From: a virus
Strand: one strand, 5' to 3'
Virus record (IMG/VR): IMGVR_UViG_3300047377_000170
Location: 1-35,303 of that record
DNA length: 35,303 nucleotides
Part shown: positions 20,921 to 30,206 of the stretch, in pieces
Layout: every line of letters begins with the position of its first letter
Position numbering within the stretch: position 1 is the first letter of the stretch
Made by a program: the position numbers and the translations under genes
The notes under the pieces: model-generated
The model's input: only the letters and a program-made list of their open reading frames with translations
Told to the model about the DNA's origin: nothing
The model's database searches: none

Positions 20921-22006
20921 ATGAGTACTATACAAATAGGCCAACCCCCATCCTTCTTTGACCAACTAATAGGAGACCTAGATAACCTTGGAGGAGCCAT
21001 AGGTGGCTTTCTTGGTGGCACAGGTGGTCAGTTAATTGGTGCTGGTCTAAGCATTGATGAACTTAACAAGATCACTGACATTGCACAAAGGTCAGCAGCA
21101 GAGCAAGCTAGGATAGGTAGGGAAGCACAGGAAGCTAGTGCCTTTAGACCCTTCACTGTCTCTACTGGCTTTGGTGGTATTCAAGCAACACCTGAAGGTG
21201 GCTTTACTACTTCATTGTCTCCTGCACAAGCTGCACAACAACAGCAGCTACAGGCTCTCACAGGAGGCTTAGTAGGCGGTATGGGCGCAGTAGCTCCAGA
21301 TGTATCAGGCATCACTGGACAGGCGTTAGGAGGCGTTACAGGCGCTCTCACAGGGCTTATGGCTCCTATGGGTCAAAGGGAAGCTGATGTATACGAAAGA
21401 ATACGTGCTACCCAAAGACCAGAGGAAGAACGTGCTAGACTTGCACTTGAAGAAAGACTACAATCACAGGGGCGTACGGGATTACGTACAGCACAGTTTG
21501 GAGGTGCTCCAGAGCAACTAGCGTTAGCACAGGCACAAGAGGAAGCTAAGGCTAGAGCATCTCTAGGTGCATTAGAGCAATCACAAGCAGAGCAAATGCA
21601 ACAGCTAGGAATTGCACAGGGACTCTTTGGACTAGGCTCTGATGCTGCTGCATTACCTGCTTCGCTACAGCTAGGACAGCTACAAAACATTGGTCTATCA
21701 CAGGCTGCACAATATCAACCAGAAACACAATTACTTGCTGCACTAAACCCTGCTGTTAACTTGGCTAACATTGCTGGTGTAGCCCAACAACAAGGTGCTG
21801 GCTATATGTCTCAAGCAGGCATAAGTGGACTAGAGGACATACTGCAAGCAGAGACTGTGCGTAGTCAGAATCTACGTGACATATACTCTAGTATCTTAGG
21901 CGCTCAATCAGCACAACAGCAAGCAGCAGGCCAAGCAGCAACTAACACTGGACTGTTTAGTAGCATTGGTAACATTGGCTCTGCCCTACTTGACTTCTTT
22001 AGATAA
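20921..22006 (+). CDS. Probable internal virion / ejection protein (Gln/Gly/Ala-rich)
   Basis: 361 residues. A glycine-rich hydrophobic stretch near the N-terminus (about 23-43, GGAIGGFLGGTGGQLIGAG) could insert in a membrane. The rest is largely helical with many Gln, Ala and Glu (for example 160-235). It opens the three-gene set at the end of the structural block, where T7-like phages keep their ejected core proteins (gp14-16 type). No direct similarity is recognised. Confidence 0.55.
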   Translation: MSTIQIGQPPSFFDQLIGDLDNLGGAIGGFLGGTGGQLIGAGLSIDELNKITDIAQRSAAEQARIGREAQEASAFRPFTVSTGFGGIQATPEGGFTTSLSPAQAAQQQQLQALTGGLVGGMGAVAPDVSGITGQALGGVTGALTGLMAPMGQREADVYERIRATQRPEEERARLALEERLQSQGRTGLRTAQFGGAPEQLALAQAQEEAKARASLGALEQSQAEQMQQLGIAQGLFGLGSDAAALPASLQLGQLQNIGLSQAAQYQPETQLLAALNPAVNLANIAGVAQQQGAGYMSQAGISGLEDILQAETVRSQNLRDIYSSILGAQSAQQQAAGQAATNTGLFSSIGNIGSALLDFFR

Positions 22007-22015
22007 GGAATACAC

Positions 22016-23569
22016 ATGGGACTTTTAGATAGGATAGGCGCATTTGATCGCTACAAAGTATCACCTACGCAGGGCACTTCTGGCTTACTAACGGGCGCAC
22101 AGCAGCCTATGAGTCCCTTTGCTCAACGTGCTGCTAGAAACATTGGTGGTTTGCTTGGCATGGATATGAGGACTCCACAGGAGCGTTTGTCTGCTACAGT
22201 GCAGGAAAAAGGGTTAGACTCTCCTGAAGCAATGCAAGCTGTATTAGCTAACTTAGCTAAAACTGACCCTGCTAGGGCAGTACAACTTGCTAATCAGATG
22301 TCTGAAAAACTTAGAACTAAAGAATTACAAGCTAAACAAACAGAAGGTACCAGAGCTATTACTGCTTATGTATCTCAATTGTCTACTGATGACTTGCTAA
22401 AACCCGGAACTAGATCAGCAGTTAATGAACTAGAAAAAACTTATGGCTTAGAAGCAGGGGCCGCTACACAATTATTGGATACAGAACTTGATGTAAGAAG
22501 TAAAGCAGCAGAAGACAAAGAAAAGTTGCCTGTAGACTATCAGAACTATTTGTTAGCTGTGACTGAAGATCAAAGAGAGTCTTTGCCGTATGGGGAATGG
22601 CTAGATAGAGGCGGTAAAGAAGGTTCTACAGAGTTAGAGAGAGCTTATCAAAATGCGTTAAAAGCAGGTACAGTACCTAACATAGAAGGGTCTACTAATC
22701 AAAGGATGGGACTGGCTGAATGGAAGAATAAAATATGGTCTCCTAGTGAGTCTGTTGTTACTCTAACCACTGAGCAAAAAAACTACAAGGCTGCTAAAGA
22801 AAGCGGATACATCGGCTCATTTACTGATTATTTAGCTGAATATGAAGGTAAAGGTAAAACAGAAAGACAACAAGAAATAGAAATTCAACAAAAAGAAGCA
22901 GAAGAAATTGCTCTTAATGCTGCTGTTGAACTTATTGAAAATAGCGGTGTAATAGGCTCAGAAGCTACTGTTGCTAATTTAAAAGCAGGTGGGATTACTA
23001 TACAAAAAGCTATGGAGTCATTAAATATAGACCCAAGGCTACAAGAGTCTATAAACGAGTTATCAATTGAAGCGTCTTCTGATAAAAGAGCTGTTATTCA
23101 AAGAAGAAATTTACTAGCTGACTATAATGCAAATGTTCCTATAGGAGGTGCGCCGGGTAGGCTTGCTCAAGAATCTAAAGCGTTTTTAACAGGCGCAGAC
23201 AACCTTGCTAAGTTTCAGTTTGCAGAGATAGCTAATGAAACAGCTAACGCATCTATACCTAGAGGTGCGGCTTCAGATATTGATGTGAAAAGAGCTGACC
23301 GTACAGTACCTACATTTAATGATAGCCCTGAAGTAATTAGGTCTTGGTTATATAATCAGATGAAAAAACGTGCTTTAATGGCTGCTGAAAAAGAAGCTAT
23401 GGTTACTTATATGTCTAAAAACAGGGGATCAGCAGCAGGCTTTGCTGAATCGTGGGCTGCACAAACAGAAACATTCGATCAAATTAAAAAAATATATGCT
23501 CGCTACGGTGTCCCACCTACCGAAAACTATGTAAGAAAAACAGTACAAGCTGATGAGAGTATAAGATAA
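22016..23569 (+). CDS. Probable internal virion protein (517 aa)
   Basis: 517 residues, mainly helical, charged and without a membrane segment. AAGGA lies before the ATG, and the stop overlaps the next start (TAATG). From residue about 280 a Glu/Lys/Gln-rich helix (GKGKTERQQEIEIQQKEAEE) suggests a coiled coil. It is placed between two proteins with hydrophobic segments in the putative ejection set, as T7 gp15 lies between gp14 and gp16. No enzyme motif was seen. Confidence 0.5.
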   Translation: MGLLDRIGAFDRYKVSPTQGTSGLLTGAQQPMSPFAQRAARNIGGLLGMDMRTPQERLSATVQEKGLDSPEAMQAVLANLAKTDPARAVQLANQMSEKLRTKELQAKQTEGTRAITAYVSQLSTDDLLKPGTRSAVNELEKTYGLEAGAATQLLDTELDVRSKAAEDKEKLPVDYQNYLLAVTEDQRESLPYGEWLDRGGKEGSTELERAYQNALKAGTVPNIEGSTNQRMGLAEWKNKIWSPSESVVTLTTEQKNYKAAKESGYIGSFTDYLAEYEGKGKTERQQEIEIQQKEAEEIALNAAVELIENSGVIGSEATVANLKAGGITIQKAMESLNIDPRLQESINELSIEASSDKRAVIQRRNLLADYNANVPIGGAPGRLAQESKAFLTGADNLAKFQFAEIANETANASIPRGAASDIDVKRADRTVPTFNDSPEVIRSWLYNQMKKRALMAAEKEAMVTYMSKNRGSAAGFAESWAAQTETFDQIKKIYARYGVPPTENYVRKTVQADESIR

Positions 23570-25638
23570 TGCCTAAAGCTATAGAATTAGAAGATGGTAC
23601 AACCATCGAAAACATTGGTGATGACAGGTCTATAGAGGAAGTAACAGAATACCTCCTAAGAAATAATTATCCCGTACCTGCCGATATTGAAGCCAGTATG
23701 TATACTATGGCTTCTAAAGAAGATTCAGAAAGTTTTAGTTCTCAGTTTTTAGCTACAGAAGAAGACCCTGAAACTTACGCAGATTGGGTGAATACTGCTT
23801 TTGAAATAGGGCCAGCCCTTGCTGCCGGAAGTTTAGGCACAGCTAAAGGAGCTTCTTTAGCTTCAGAGATAACTGCGCCTATATTGATACCCCAAGTAAA
23901 GGTCGCTGCCCCTATTGTTGGTGGAGTTATAGGAGGCGTAGCTGCTACTGCACCATTTGTATTGGGTGGTAAAATGGTAGGAGAAACTGTAGAAGCCTTA
24001 ATAGAAGGACGTACAGTAGACCCTAAAGCCGCACTAAACGCCTCTATTGATGCTGCACAGACTGATGCTATTGCTTCAGGTGTTTTAGGGATTGCTTTCC
24101 CTGTAGGTGGAAGGCTTTACGCTAAAGGAAAACAAAAGTTAGGGGGAAAGTTTAGTTTAAGCGACGAACAAATAGAAAAAGTAATAAGACTACAGCAAAA
24201 CCTTAAAGAGTACGGCTCTAGTTTGTTACCTTCAATGGTGCGTCCTAAGTCTTGGTCAGCTAGGTTTCAATCAGACTTAGCGGCAGTATCTGAAGTAACC
24301 TCTGGTACAGTAGATAACTATTTAGAGGGCTATGAAAAATATATGGGAGACCAGATTGGTAAAATTATAGGAGATTATTCTGGCGCTCCTGAGTCTGCTA
24401 TGCAGCAGGGTCAAATACTACAGACTTTAATTCGTCAAACAGATGAAGCCCTAGATGAGCTTGTGTCTCCTTTGTATCGTGCTATTTCTGAAACTGGTCG
24501 TAAAATAGCTGTTGACCCCAGAAATGCTGGCATGTCGGCTGCTAAAGAAATTAGAAGGCAACGTAGATCACAAACGGTTAACAATAAAGGAGAGACAGTC
24601 TTTAAAGCTAAGTTTTTAAGTAGGGGAGAAAAATTAGCTACTGAATACTTAGAGACTTTACCTAATAACTTAAATTTTTGGGAAGCCCATCAAAGACTTT
24701 CTGCTGTTAAAAAACAATTATTTGCTGTGTCTACTGGGGCAAACGCAGACCCTATTGCAAAAGAAGCATGGGAAAAAGCAAGAGACATTCTACAGCAGGC
24801 TATGGATGATGCTTCTGCTAAGCTCTCTCCAGAACTAAAAGAACAGTACGCTAAAGTCACATCTTTCTATAGAGAAGGCCGCGAAGTAGTTAACAGGGAG
24901 TATTTTAAGAAAGCATTAGAAGTATTAGAACCTTCACAAATAGGATCTATGATGACGCAGCCGGGTTTTCAAGTAGGTCTTAATGACATCAGAGACCTTA
25001 AAAAGTTAGCTTCTGACTACGTTGAAAAACTCCCTAAAGACTCTGAGCTACGTAAGAAACTGAACGTAGAAGACCCTATGGAAGCTATACGTAGAGGGTA
25101 CTTAGAAAGTGCTTTAAGATTATCTCCTGAAGCTGGAGAATCTTCTTTACAAGCCTTTAGAAGAAAGCTGTCTGACCCTAAGTTTAGAGACACTTACGAT
25201 AACTTGTTTGCTGGTACAGCCACTAGGGGAAAGATTGATAAACTGTTAGATGAGCTAGAGATACTAGAAAGAGCAGCGGCAGGCGGTGGCGGTGGGGCGT
25301 TCTCTTTGACTGTCAGAAGCGGTGAATTGGCTCCTGTAAGAAACCCTAGTGCAAGTAATATTGTGCAGGGTTTACTGCCCGGCTTTCTGGCTCGTAAAGC
25401 TATTAAACCAGAGACAATAGATAACACAATATCACTAATGAAGGCTGCTGCTGAGTTTGAAAAACGTGGACAGCCTGTGCCTAAAGAAGTAACTAAGAAG
25501 CTGGTTGAGCTAATGACTTTAGGTCAAAGAGTCGGCGTAGGTGTAATAGGTTCCGCAGTAGAAGAAAGACCAGTATCGTTAACTCCTAGAGCTAGAGCGC
25601 AACAACAAAGACAGGCAGGAATGTTAACAGGACAATAG
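23569..25638 (+). CDS. Probable internal virion / ejection protein (689 aa)
   Basis: 689 residues. The N-terminus (IELEDGTTIENIGDDRSIEEV) looks like a small folded unit. Two hydrophobic Gly/Ala stretches follow (about 80-105 and 110-135, with GGVIGGVAATAPFVLGG), which may cross or insert in a membrane. The remainder is long and helical with Lys and Glu. I see no lytic transglycosylase or peptidase motif of the kind in T7 gp16. Last gene of the rightward block; a bidirectional hairpin terminator follows within 20 bp. Confidence 0.5.
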   Translation: MPKAIELEDGTTIENIGDDRSIEEVTEYLLRNNYPVPADIEASMYTMASKEDSESFSSQFLATEEDPETYADWVNTAFEIGPALAAGSLGTAKGASLASEITAPILIPQVKVAAPIVGGVIGGVAATAPFVLGGKMVGETVEALIEGRTVDPKAALNASIDAAQTDAIASGVLGIAFPVGGRLYAKGKQKLGGKFSLSDEQIEKVIRLQQNLKEYGSSLLPSMVRPKSWSARFQSDLAAVSEVTSGTVDNYLEGYEKYMGDQIGKIIGDYSGAPESAMQQGQILQTLIRQTDEALDELVSPLYRAISETGRKIAVDPRNAGMSAAKEIRRQRRSQTVNNKGETVFKAKFLSRGEKLATEYLETLPNNLNFWEAHQRLSAVKKQLFAVSTGANADPIAKEAWEKARDILQQAMDDASAKLSPELKEQYAKVTSFYREGREVVNREYFKKALEVLEPSQIGSMMTQPGFQVGLNDIRDLKKLASDYVEKLPKDSELRKKLNVEDPMEAIRRGYLESALRLSPEAGESSLQAFRRKLSDPKFRDTYDNLFAGTATRGKIDKLLDELEILERAAAGGGGGAFSLTVRSGELAPVRNPSASNIVQGLLPGFLARKAIKPETIDNTISLMKAAAEFEKRGQPVPKEVTKKLVELMTLGQRVGVGVIGSAVEERPVSLTPRARAQQQRQAGMLTGQ

Positions 25639-25644
25639 AAACAA

Positions 25645-25663
25645 AGGGGGCATTGCGCCCCCT
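25645..25663. terminator. Bidirectional terminator between convergent blocks
   Basis: AGGGGGC-ATTGC-GCCCCCT, a perfect 7-bp stem with a 5-nt loop. On the minus strand it is followed by TTTGTTT, a good T tract; on the plus strand the tail (AGTCTTCTCT) is poorer. It sits between the end of the structural block and the end of nrdB, so both long transcripts can stop here. Confidence 0.8.
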
Positions 25664-25671
25664 AGTCTTCT

Positions 25672-26643
25672 CTAGCCTACACTAGCAAACCTAACCTTAC
25701 CAACGTCACCTCTAAGCCCAGCCTTCATGTAGGTAGTAGCACGTCCTTCAAAGAAGTTCTGATGCTCTACACCAAGCACATCATCAAGCCAGTTTAAGGG
25801 ATTATCCTTCACTTCGTAGTTAGGCTTCAAGCCTAGTTGTAGCAGCCTACGGTCAGCAATGTACCTGATGTACTGTTGCATTTCTGCTTTGGTTAGGCCG
25901 GGAATGTCACCTTGCTCAAACACCAAGTCCAAGAACCTATCCTCTAGGTCAACCATTTCACGACATGCCTGATATATCTCCTTCTTGAAGTCATCAGTCC
26001 ACAGGTCTATGTTCTCTTTGATAAACTCCCTGAACAACTTGGTCATTGCCTCTACGTGCATGGACTCATCACGTATGCTGTAGGTAATGATCTGTCCCAT
26101 GCCCTTCATCTTACCAAAGCGCGGGAAGTTCAGTAGGATGATGAAGCTAGAGAACAACTGTAGCCCTTCAGTGAAGCCTGAGTATATCGCCAGTGCTTTA
26201 GCGATAGACTTCTTGTCGCCCTTAGTGACCTTCACAGCGTTGATGTACTCATGCTTGTCAGCCATAGCCTCGTACTCTGCAAACGCCTTATACTCCACCT
26301 CCGGCATCCCTACGGTGTCCAATAGTAAGCTATAGGCATGTTGGTGTATTGACTCCATGTTAGCGAAGCTAGACATCATCATACGTGCCTCTGGCTTCTT
26401 GAAGATACGCATGTAGCGGTCTACGTACCCGGCACCTACGTCTACATCTGACTGTGTAAACAATCGGAAGATCTGAGTCAGTAGGTTCTTCTCCTCGTCA
26501 GTCATCGTCTGCCAGTCTTTAACATCATTGTGCAGCGGTACGTCCTCTGGGAACCAGTGCATCTGGTTCTGCTGTGAGTAATAGTCGAACATCCAAGGAT
26601 GGTCAAATGGTTTGTAGTAATCTCTAGTATCTAATAAGCTCAT
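25672..26643 (-). CDS. nrdB: Ribonucleotide reductase small subunit (class I, NrdB)
   Basis: 323 residues. Di-iron and radical residues are in place: Asp66 (FTQSD), Glu97 and His100 (MESIH), Tyr104 at the radical position, Glu159 (TEGLQ), Glu193 and His196 (RDESMH). It makes the tyrosyl radical used by NrdA to convert ribonucleotides to deoxyribonucleotides. It is separated from nrdA by six small genes, which is unusual. ATGA overlaps the upstream gene and GAGG is the ribosome site. The last gene of the leftward block. Confidence 0.95.
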   Translation of the reverse strand: MSLLDTRDYYKPFDHPWMFDYYSQQNQMHWFPEDVPLHNDVKDWQTMTDEEKNLLTQIFRLFTQSDVDVGAGYVDRYMRIFKKPEARMMMSSFANMESIHQHAYSLLLDTVGMPEVEYKAFAEYEAMADKHEYINAVKVTKGDKKSIAKALAIYSGFTEGLQLFSSFIILLNFPRFGKMKGMGQIITYSIRDESMHVEAMTKLFREFIKENIDLWTDDFKKEIYQACREMVDLEDRFLDLVFEQGDIPGLTKAEMQQYIRYIADRRLLQLGLKPNYEVKDNPLNWLDDVLGVEHQNFFEGRATTYMKAGLRGDVGKVRFASVG

Positions 26644-26861
26644 TCAGCGTCCTCCGCAAGCCCACCCATTTCAAACTCATGCTCTTTCAGGTATCTTTTA
26701 CACGCTTTGTGCATAAGAATGTGTGAGTAACCTACCGCCTGTGTAAAGCAGCTAAAAAACTCCATAAGTTCATGTATGTCCACTCCGTTACTTATATTCA
26801 TTTCTACAGAGTAATCATTTAAGAATCCAGAATCGTTTTCATTACTTGTGAATTTAATCAT
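26640..26861 (-). CDS. Hypothetical protein (73 aa)
   Basis: Starts with AAGGAG upstream and overlaps nrdB by ATGA. A beta-like N-terminal part (YSVEMNISNGVDI) followed by helices with aromatic residues (LMEFFSCFTQAVGYSH). I do not recognise the family. The place between mazG-like and nrdB genes suggests a link to nucleotide supply but does not prove it. Confidence 0.5.
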   Translation of the reverse strand: MIKFTSNENDSGFLNDYSVEMNISNGVDIHELMEFFSCFTQAVGYSHILMHKACKRYLKEHEFEMGGLAEDAE

Positions 26862-27163
26862 CCTACATCTCCTTCCTTAATAAAGACACCATGAGTATTC
26901 ATGCGTCCCTTCCTATCTTTAATATCATCATACGCTACCTTCAGGCATTCCTCTAGGGTAGTGTCGTTCATTATGGCTAAGGTGTTTAACACCACCAAGC
27001 AGTCACCAATGTCATCAGTCACGTCACGCTCCTTGGCTATGTTATCTCCTAGCTCTCCTATCTCAGACACAAGTTTAGCAAACTGCGCTAAAGGTGTGCT
27101 GTTGTTAACTATACCACGCTTCATGGCCCACAGGCTTATGAGATGTATTAGTTCATCACTCAT
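26858..27163 (-). CDS. MazG-like nucleotide pyrophosphohydrolase
   Basis: 101 residues. EIGEL (Glu34, Glu37) and DDIGDCLVVL (Asp51, Asp54) form the ExxE...(E/D)xxD metal site of MazG-type all-helical NTP pyrophosphatases; the end DRKGRMNTHGVFIK is also typical of phage members. The first residue of the second pair is Asp and not the usual Glu. It may hydrolyse NTPs or (p)ppGpp-related nucleotides, as suggested for cyanophage MazG, and it fits with ribonucleotide reductase next to it. Confidence 0.8.
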   Translation of the reverse strand: MSDELIHLISLWAMKRGIVNNSTPLAQFAKLVSEIGELGDNIAKERDVTDDIGDCLVVLNTLAIMNDTTLEECLKVAYDDIKDRKGRMNTHGVFIKEGDVG

Positions 27164-27338
27164 GCCATTCCTCTTGTACCTTATCCTCTAAGTAATCTTT
27201 CATTAGTCTCTCAAAGCCCACCTGTATCAGGAAGGACACAGCCTCTGGCTCTAGGTGTAGTTCTACATTTGCAGAGCCATCTTCGTTCTCCGTGATAGCC
27301 CCTACGACTATCTTAGGTAGCATTTCCTCTACTATCAT
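27156..27338 (-). CDS. Small acidic hypothetical protein (60 aa)
   Basis: 60 residues. KIVVGAITENEDGSANVELHLEPEAVSFLIQVGFERL resembles a two-strand, one-helix unit that I have seen in small phage proteins next to nucleotide-metabolism genes. Coupled to both neighbours by short overlaps (ATGA at 27335-27338). Role unknown. Confidence 0.55.
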   Translation of the reverse strand: MIVEEMLPKIVVGAITENEDGSANVELHLEPEAVSFLIQVGFERLMKDYLEDKVQEEWHE

Positions 27339-27550
27339 TCTACTTCATGTCCTGCCATAATAATTGCTTGTTTGAATACCTCTATCAGGTAAATTATCTC
27401 TTTCATGTCCATAGACGTTGTGGATTTAGCTGTCAGAGCATCGTCGGGAGTCCAGCCGATAACTAGTACATGCTCAAAGTCACCTTTACATTCCTCTAGC
27501 ACTTCGTTAGCGGTAGCTTCCGTAGGCATTAAGTTTATCACATTACTCAC
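27335..27550 (-). CDS. Small conserved phage protein (71 aa)
   Basis: I place the start at GTG 27550, because GGAGA lies 10 nt upstream and the resulting N-terminus (MSNVINLMP) is the usual beginning of this small family, which continues with HVLVIGWTPDDAL and a helix (EIIYLIEVFKQAI). A longer frame from TTG 27571 is possible. The gene is widespread in phages; the function is not known. Confidence 0.6.
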   Translation of the reverse strand: MSNVINLMPTEATANEVLEECKGDFEHVLVIGWTPDDALTAKSTTSMDMKEIIYLIEVFKQAIIMAGHEVE

Positions 27551-27746
27551 TGAAGTGTGTCTCCAATACAATTAGTTTATCTTCTGCTTCTGCAATCTTA
27601 GCAACAAGGTTATCCATAGTATCAACCAAGTTACCATGCTCACCTACGCCCACAGGGTTGTCTAGATAGTTCTGCACCTCTGCCTTGTATATATCTATCT
27701 CAGCATTGTACAGCTTCTTCATGGCGCTAATCTTTTGGTCTATCAT
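27543..27746 (-). CDS. Small coiled-coil hypothetical protein (67 aa)
   Basis: All-helical appearance with heptad spacing in both halves (KISAMKKLYNAEIDIYKAEVQ and NLVAKIAEAEDKLIVLE), separated by a Pro/Gly turn (NPVGVGEHG), so likely a helical hairpin. AGGAAGGA is its ribosome site. It overlaps the upstream gene by 20 nt. Confidence 0.5.
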   Translation of the reverse strand: MIDQKISAMKKLYNAEIDIYKAEVQNYLDNPVGVGEHGNLVDTMDNLVAKIAEAEDKLIVLETHFSE

Positions 27747-27990
27747 TGAATCCTTCCTCTAACAGTTTTGTGTACTTATCGACATATTCTCTGTAGCTCA
27801 ATGGCGCTTCACGCCTTTTGCATTTGTCGTCCATGTAGCTTGCCCACATTTGAGAGCAATAGTAGCTATACAGCCAAAATTGCTCATCTAAGTCATTGTA
27901 GTAATCTAGGTACTCTTTCCATGATACAGACTTTTTTAGCTCTGGTATGTAAAATTTAGCCCTGTAGACAGGGTGTCCATCATCCTTCAC
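27727..27990 (-). CDS. Hypothetical protein (87 aa), GTG start
   Basis: Starts with GTG inside the end of nrdA (11-nt overlap). Very rich in Tyr and Trp (WKEYLDYYNDLDEQFWLYSYYCSQMWASY, about 24-52) and charged residues. No family recognised. Follows nrdA directly, so it should be translated from the same message. Confidence 0.5.
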   Translation of the reverse strand: MKDDGHPVYRAKFYIPELKKSVSWKEYLDYYNDLDEQFWLYSYYCSQMWASYMDDKCKRREAPLSYREYVDKYTKLLEEGFNDRPKD

Positions 27991-29863
27991 AGCTTAGGCA
28001 CTCCCCGTCTTCTAGGTTAATTCTTGGTATCTTGATGTTAACATTCTCTGTATTTCTAGCCGCTGTAGTTCGCAGGTAATACATAGATTTGAGTTTGTTA
28101 GCTCCTGTCCAATGTACGTGATTAACGTACTCCAAATACTCATCATGTACCTCCTGTGGTGCTGTAGCCGGTGGTGGCTCAAAAAACAGGTTTACTGACT
28201 GCGCTTGACAGATGTACTTCTGTCTTTGGTAGGCGTGTTCGATGACCCATCGCTGGTCAAGTTCAGGTGCTGTCTTAAATACCTCCTTTTCTTCTTCTGT
28301 GAGTTTCTCCAAGTCTTTAACAGAGCCTTCAGCAGCAGCAATATCTTTCCACGTTTGTTCGTTGTTAATACCTTTCTTCTCAAGCAATTCCTCCAGATAC
28401 TTATTCTTTACCTTGTATGAGCCTGTCAGAGTCTTGTGCGTAAATACGTTAGCCCTAGTTGGCTCAATTGAAGGACTCGTTCCACCGCATATAATACTAC
28501 TAGAGGCATTAGGAGCAATAGCAAGCAGGTGAGAATTACGAAGGTTCCCATTAGCCATATCAGGTGCTTCAGTACGTTCAGATGCAAGAACACTAGAAGC
28601 TGATGTGGCCCTATCTTTAATGTGCTTGAATGCTCTATTATTGAAACTGGCAGCGTACATACCTTCAAAAGGTATACCATTGCGTTGTAGGTAGCTGTGA
28701 AAGCCCATCGCTCCAAGGCCAATTGCGCGTTCTCTATATGCACTGTAAGCGGCTTTTGCAAAGCCTGTTTTATCTGGCTGAACATATTTACTAAACTCCC
28801 CAAAGGTGTCATTAAAGTGCCACGCATGTTCTCCATGTGTAGCGTTGTCAATGAAGTGTTCTATCACGTTGTCAAGCATTGTGATTAGATCACTGATGAA
28901 TAACTCATCGTCCTTCCATTCGTCAAAGTACTCTAGGTTCACACTAGATAAACAACAGACTGCTGTACGTTGCTCGCTAGTCGCTAAGGTAATCTCAGAG
29001 CATAGGTTACTCTGGCGTACCTCTAGCCCCATGTCCTTCTGTGTCTCCGGTAGAGCCTCGTTACAGCGGTCTAGGTTAACAATGTAGGGTTCCCCTGTCT
29101 CTGCCCTAGTGTGTATTAGCTGCCACCACAAGTCCCTTGCCGATACAGTCTTGATGGCCTGCTTAGACTTAGGGTCAATCAGTCTCCACTGGTCATCGTT
29201 CTTAACGGCTGTAAGAAAGTCGTCAGTAATAGTGATACCGTTATGCAGATTAAGACACTTTCTATTAAGATCACCTCCAGTAGTCTTCCGCATGGCAATA
29301 AATTCTTCAACCTCTGGATGGCTGATGTCCATGTAGGCCGCATATGATCCTCGTCTAGTTACTCCTTGATTAAACGCCAGCATCTGACTGTCAACTACGT
29401 GCATGAATGGAATGCTACCAGTAGACTGACTACCGTTAGAAGTTGAAACGCCATTACTTCTAACAGCACCCCAATATCCACCCAAGCCTCCACCTCCACT
29501 TGCCAGCCATATGTTCTCATCATAGTGGTCAGATAAACCACGCCTTGAATCTGGAACATAATTGAGAAAACAGCTAATAGGTAAACCACGAGTGGTTCCC
29601 CCGTTACTAAGTATAGGAGTGCTAAAACCGAACCAGCCCTTGCTTGCGTAGTCGTAAAGTCGCTGTGCAAGATTGTAGTCAGTATGGCCTTGATACGTTG
29701 CACTATAGACCGATGCTCTTGCGAAGGCTTCTTGTGCATGGGTTTCATCCTCCCAGAAATATCTGTCCTTCAGTGTCTCTAGTGAGAATACACTAAGGTC
29801 TTTCTCTCTATCATAGTCAATCTGTATACCTAAGTAGTCCTGTGTACCTGTCTTATTTGTCAC
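27980..29863 (-). CDS. nrdA: Ribonucleotide reductase large subunit (class I, NrdA)
   Basis: 627 residues from GTG 29863, chosen because GGAG lies 7 nt upstream; an ATG at 29887 in frame lacks such a site. Redox Cys98 (PISCF) with Cys303 or Cys304 (VCCLSS), thiyl-radical Cys288 in SNLCSE with Asn286 and Glu290, and the tail pair Cys622/Cys625 (CLSC) are all present. The N-terminal ATP cone is absent, so the enzyme should not be shut off by dATP, which suits a phage. It reduces NDPs with NrdB. Confidence 0.95.
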   Translation of the reverse strand: MTNKTGTQDYLGIQIDYDREKDLSVFSLETLKDRYFWEDETHAQEAFARASVYSATYQGHTDYNLAQRLYDYASKGWFGFSTPILSNGGTTRGLPISCFLNYVPDSRRGLSDHYDENIWLASGGGGLGGYWGAVRSNGVSTSNGSQSTGSIPFMHVVDSQMLAFNQGVTRRGSYAAYMDISHPEVEEFIAMRKTTGGDLNRKCLNLHNGITITDDFLTAVKNDDQWRLIDPKSKQAIKTVSARDLWWQLIHTRAETGEPYIVNLDRCNEALPETQKDMGLEVRQSNLCSEITLATSEQRTAVCCLSSVNLEYFDEWKDDELFISDLITMLDNVIEHFIDNATHGEHAWHFNDTFGEFSKYVQPDKTGFAKAAYSAYRERAIGLGAMGFHSYLQRNGIPFEGMYAASFNNRAFKHIKDRATSASSVLASERTEAPDMANGNLRNSHLLAIAPNASSSIICGGTSPSIEPTRANVFTHKTLTGSYKVKNKYLEELLEKKGINNEQTWKDIAAAEGSVKDLEKLTEEEKEVFKTAPELDQRWVIEHAYQRQKYICQAQSVNLFFEPPPATAPQEVHDEYLEYVNHVHWTGANKLKSMYYLRTTAARNTENVNIKIPRINLEDGECLSCEG

Positions 29864-30206
29864 TTGGGTGCTCCAGCATGTAGGCAATCAATCGTTCTTC
29901 GTACCATCGTGCTTTGCGTAAGTCTTCTATGGGCTGGCCTTTGTAGCGGCAGCGCCAGTTATACTTGAGTGCATTACCACGAAGATAACCAATATACTCA
30001 TCGTGTGTGAGCATACCGTGAATGGCATCAATACATTCCATTTTACCATTGTTGTAGTGTGCTGGACGGTTCACCATGTCCGGTTTGTTGTCCGGTTTAT
30101 CACCAAAGAAAGGATGGTCATTAGGCACTTCTTCATCCATCCAAGCCCACTCTTTCTTCCTGTTTACTTTGTTCCATTCTTCTGGGGTTGCGTCATCAAT
30201 GCTCAT
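29853..30206 (-). CDS. DUF3310 protein
   Basis: 117 residues from ATG 30206; an ATG at 30224 would give six more. The core VNRPAHYNNGKMECIDAIHGML (from about residue 46), followed by YLRGNALKYNWRCRYKG and EDLRKARWYEERLI, is the signature of DUF3310 (SaV-like), a small family in many phages sometimes labelled nucleotide kinase without proof. It lies among nucleotide-metabolism genes. Confidence 0.85.
   Translation of the reverse strand: MSIDDATPEEWNKVNRKKEWAWMDEEVPNDHPFFGDKPDNKPDMVNRPAHYNNGKMECIDAIHGMLTHDEYIGYLRGNALKYNWRCRYKGQPIEDLRKARWYEERLIAYMLEHPSDK

Noticed and set aside
28426-29748. Minus-strand ORFs of 141 and 117 codons and plus-strand ORFs over nrdA
   Set aside because: They lie completely within nrdA, which has all catalytic motifs in frame.
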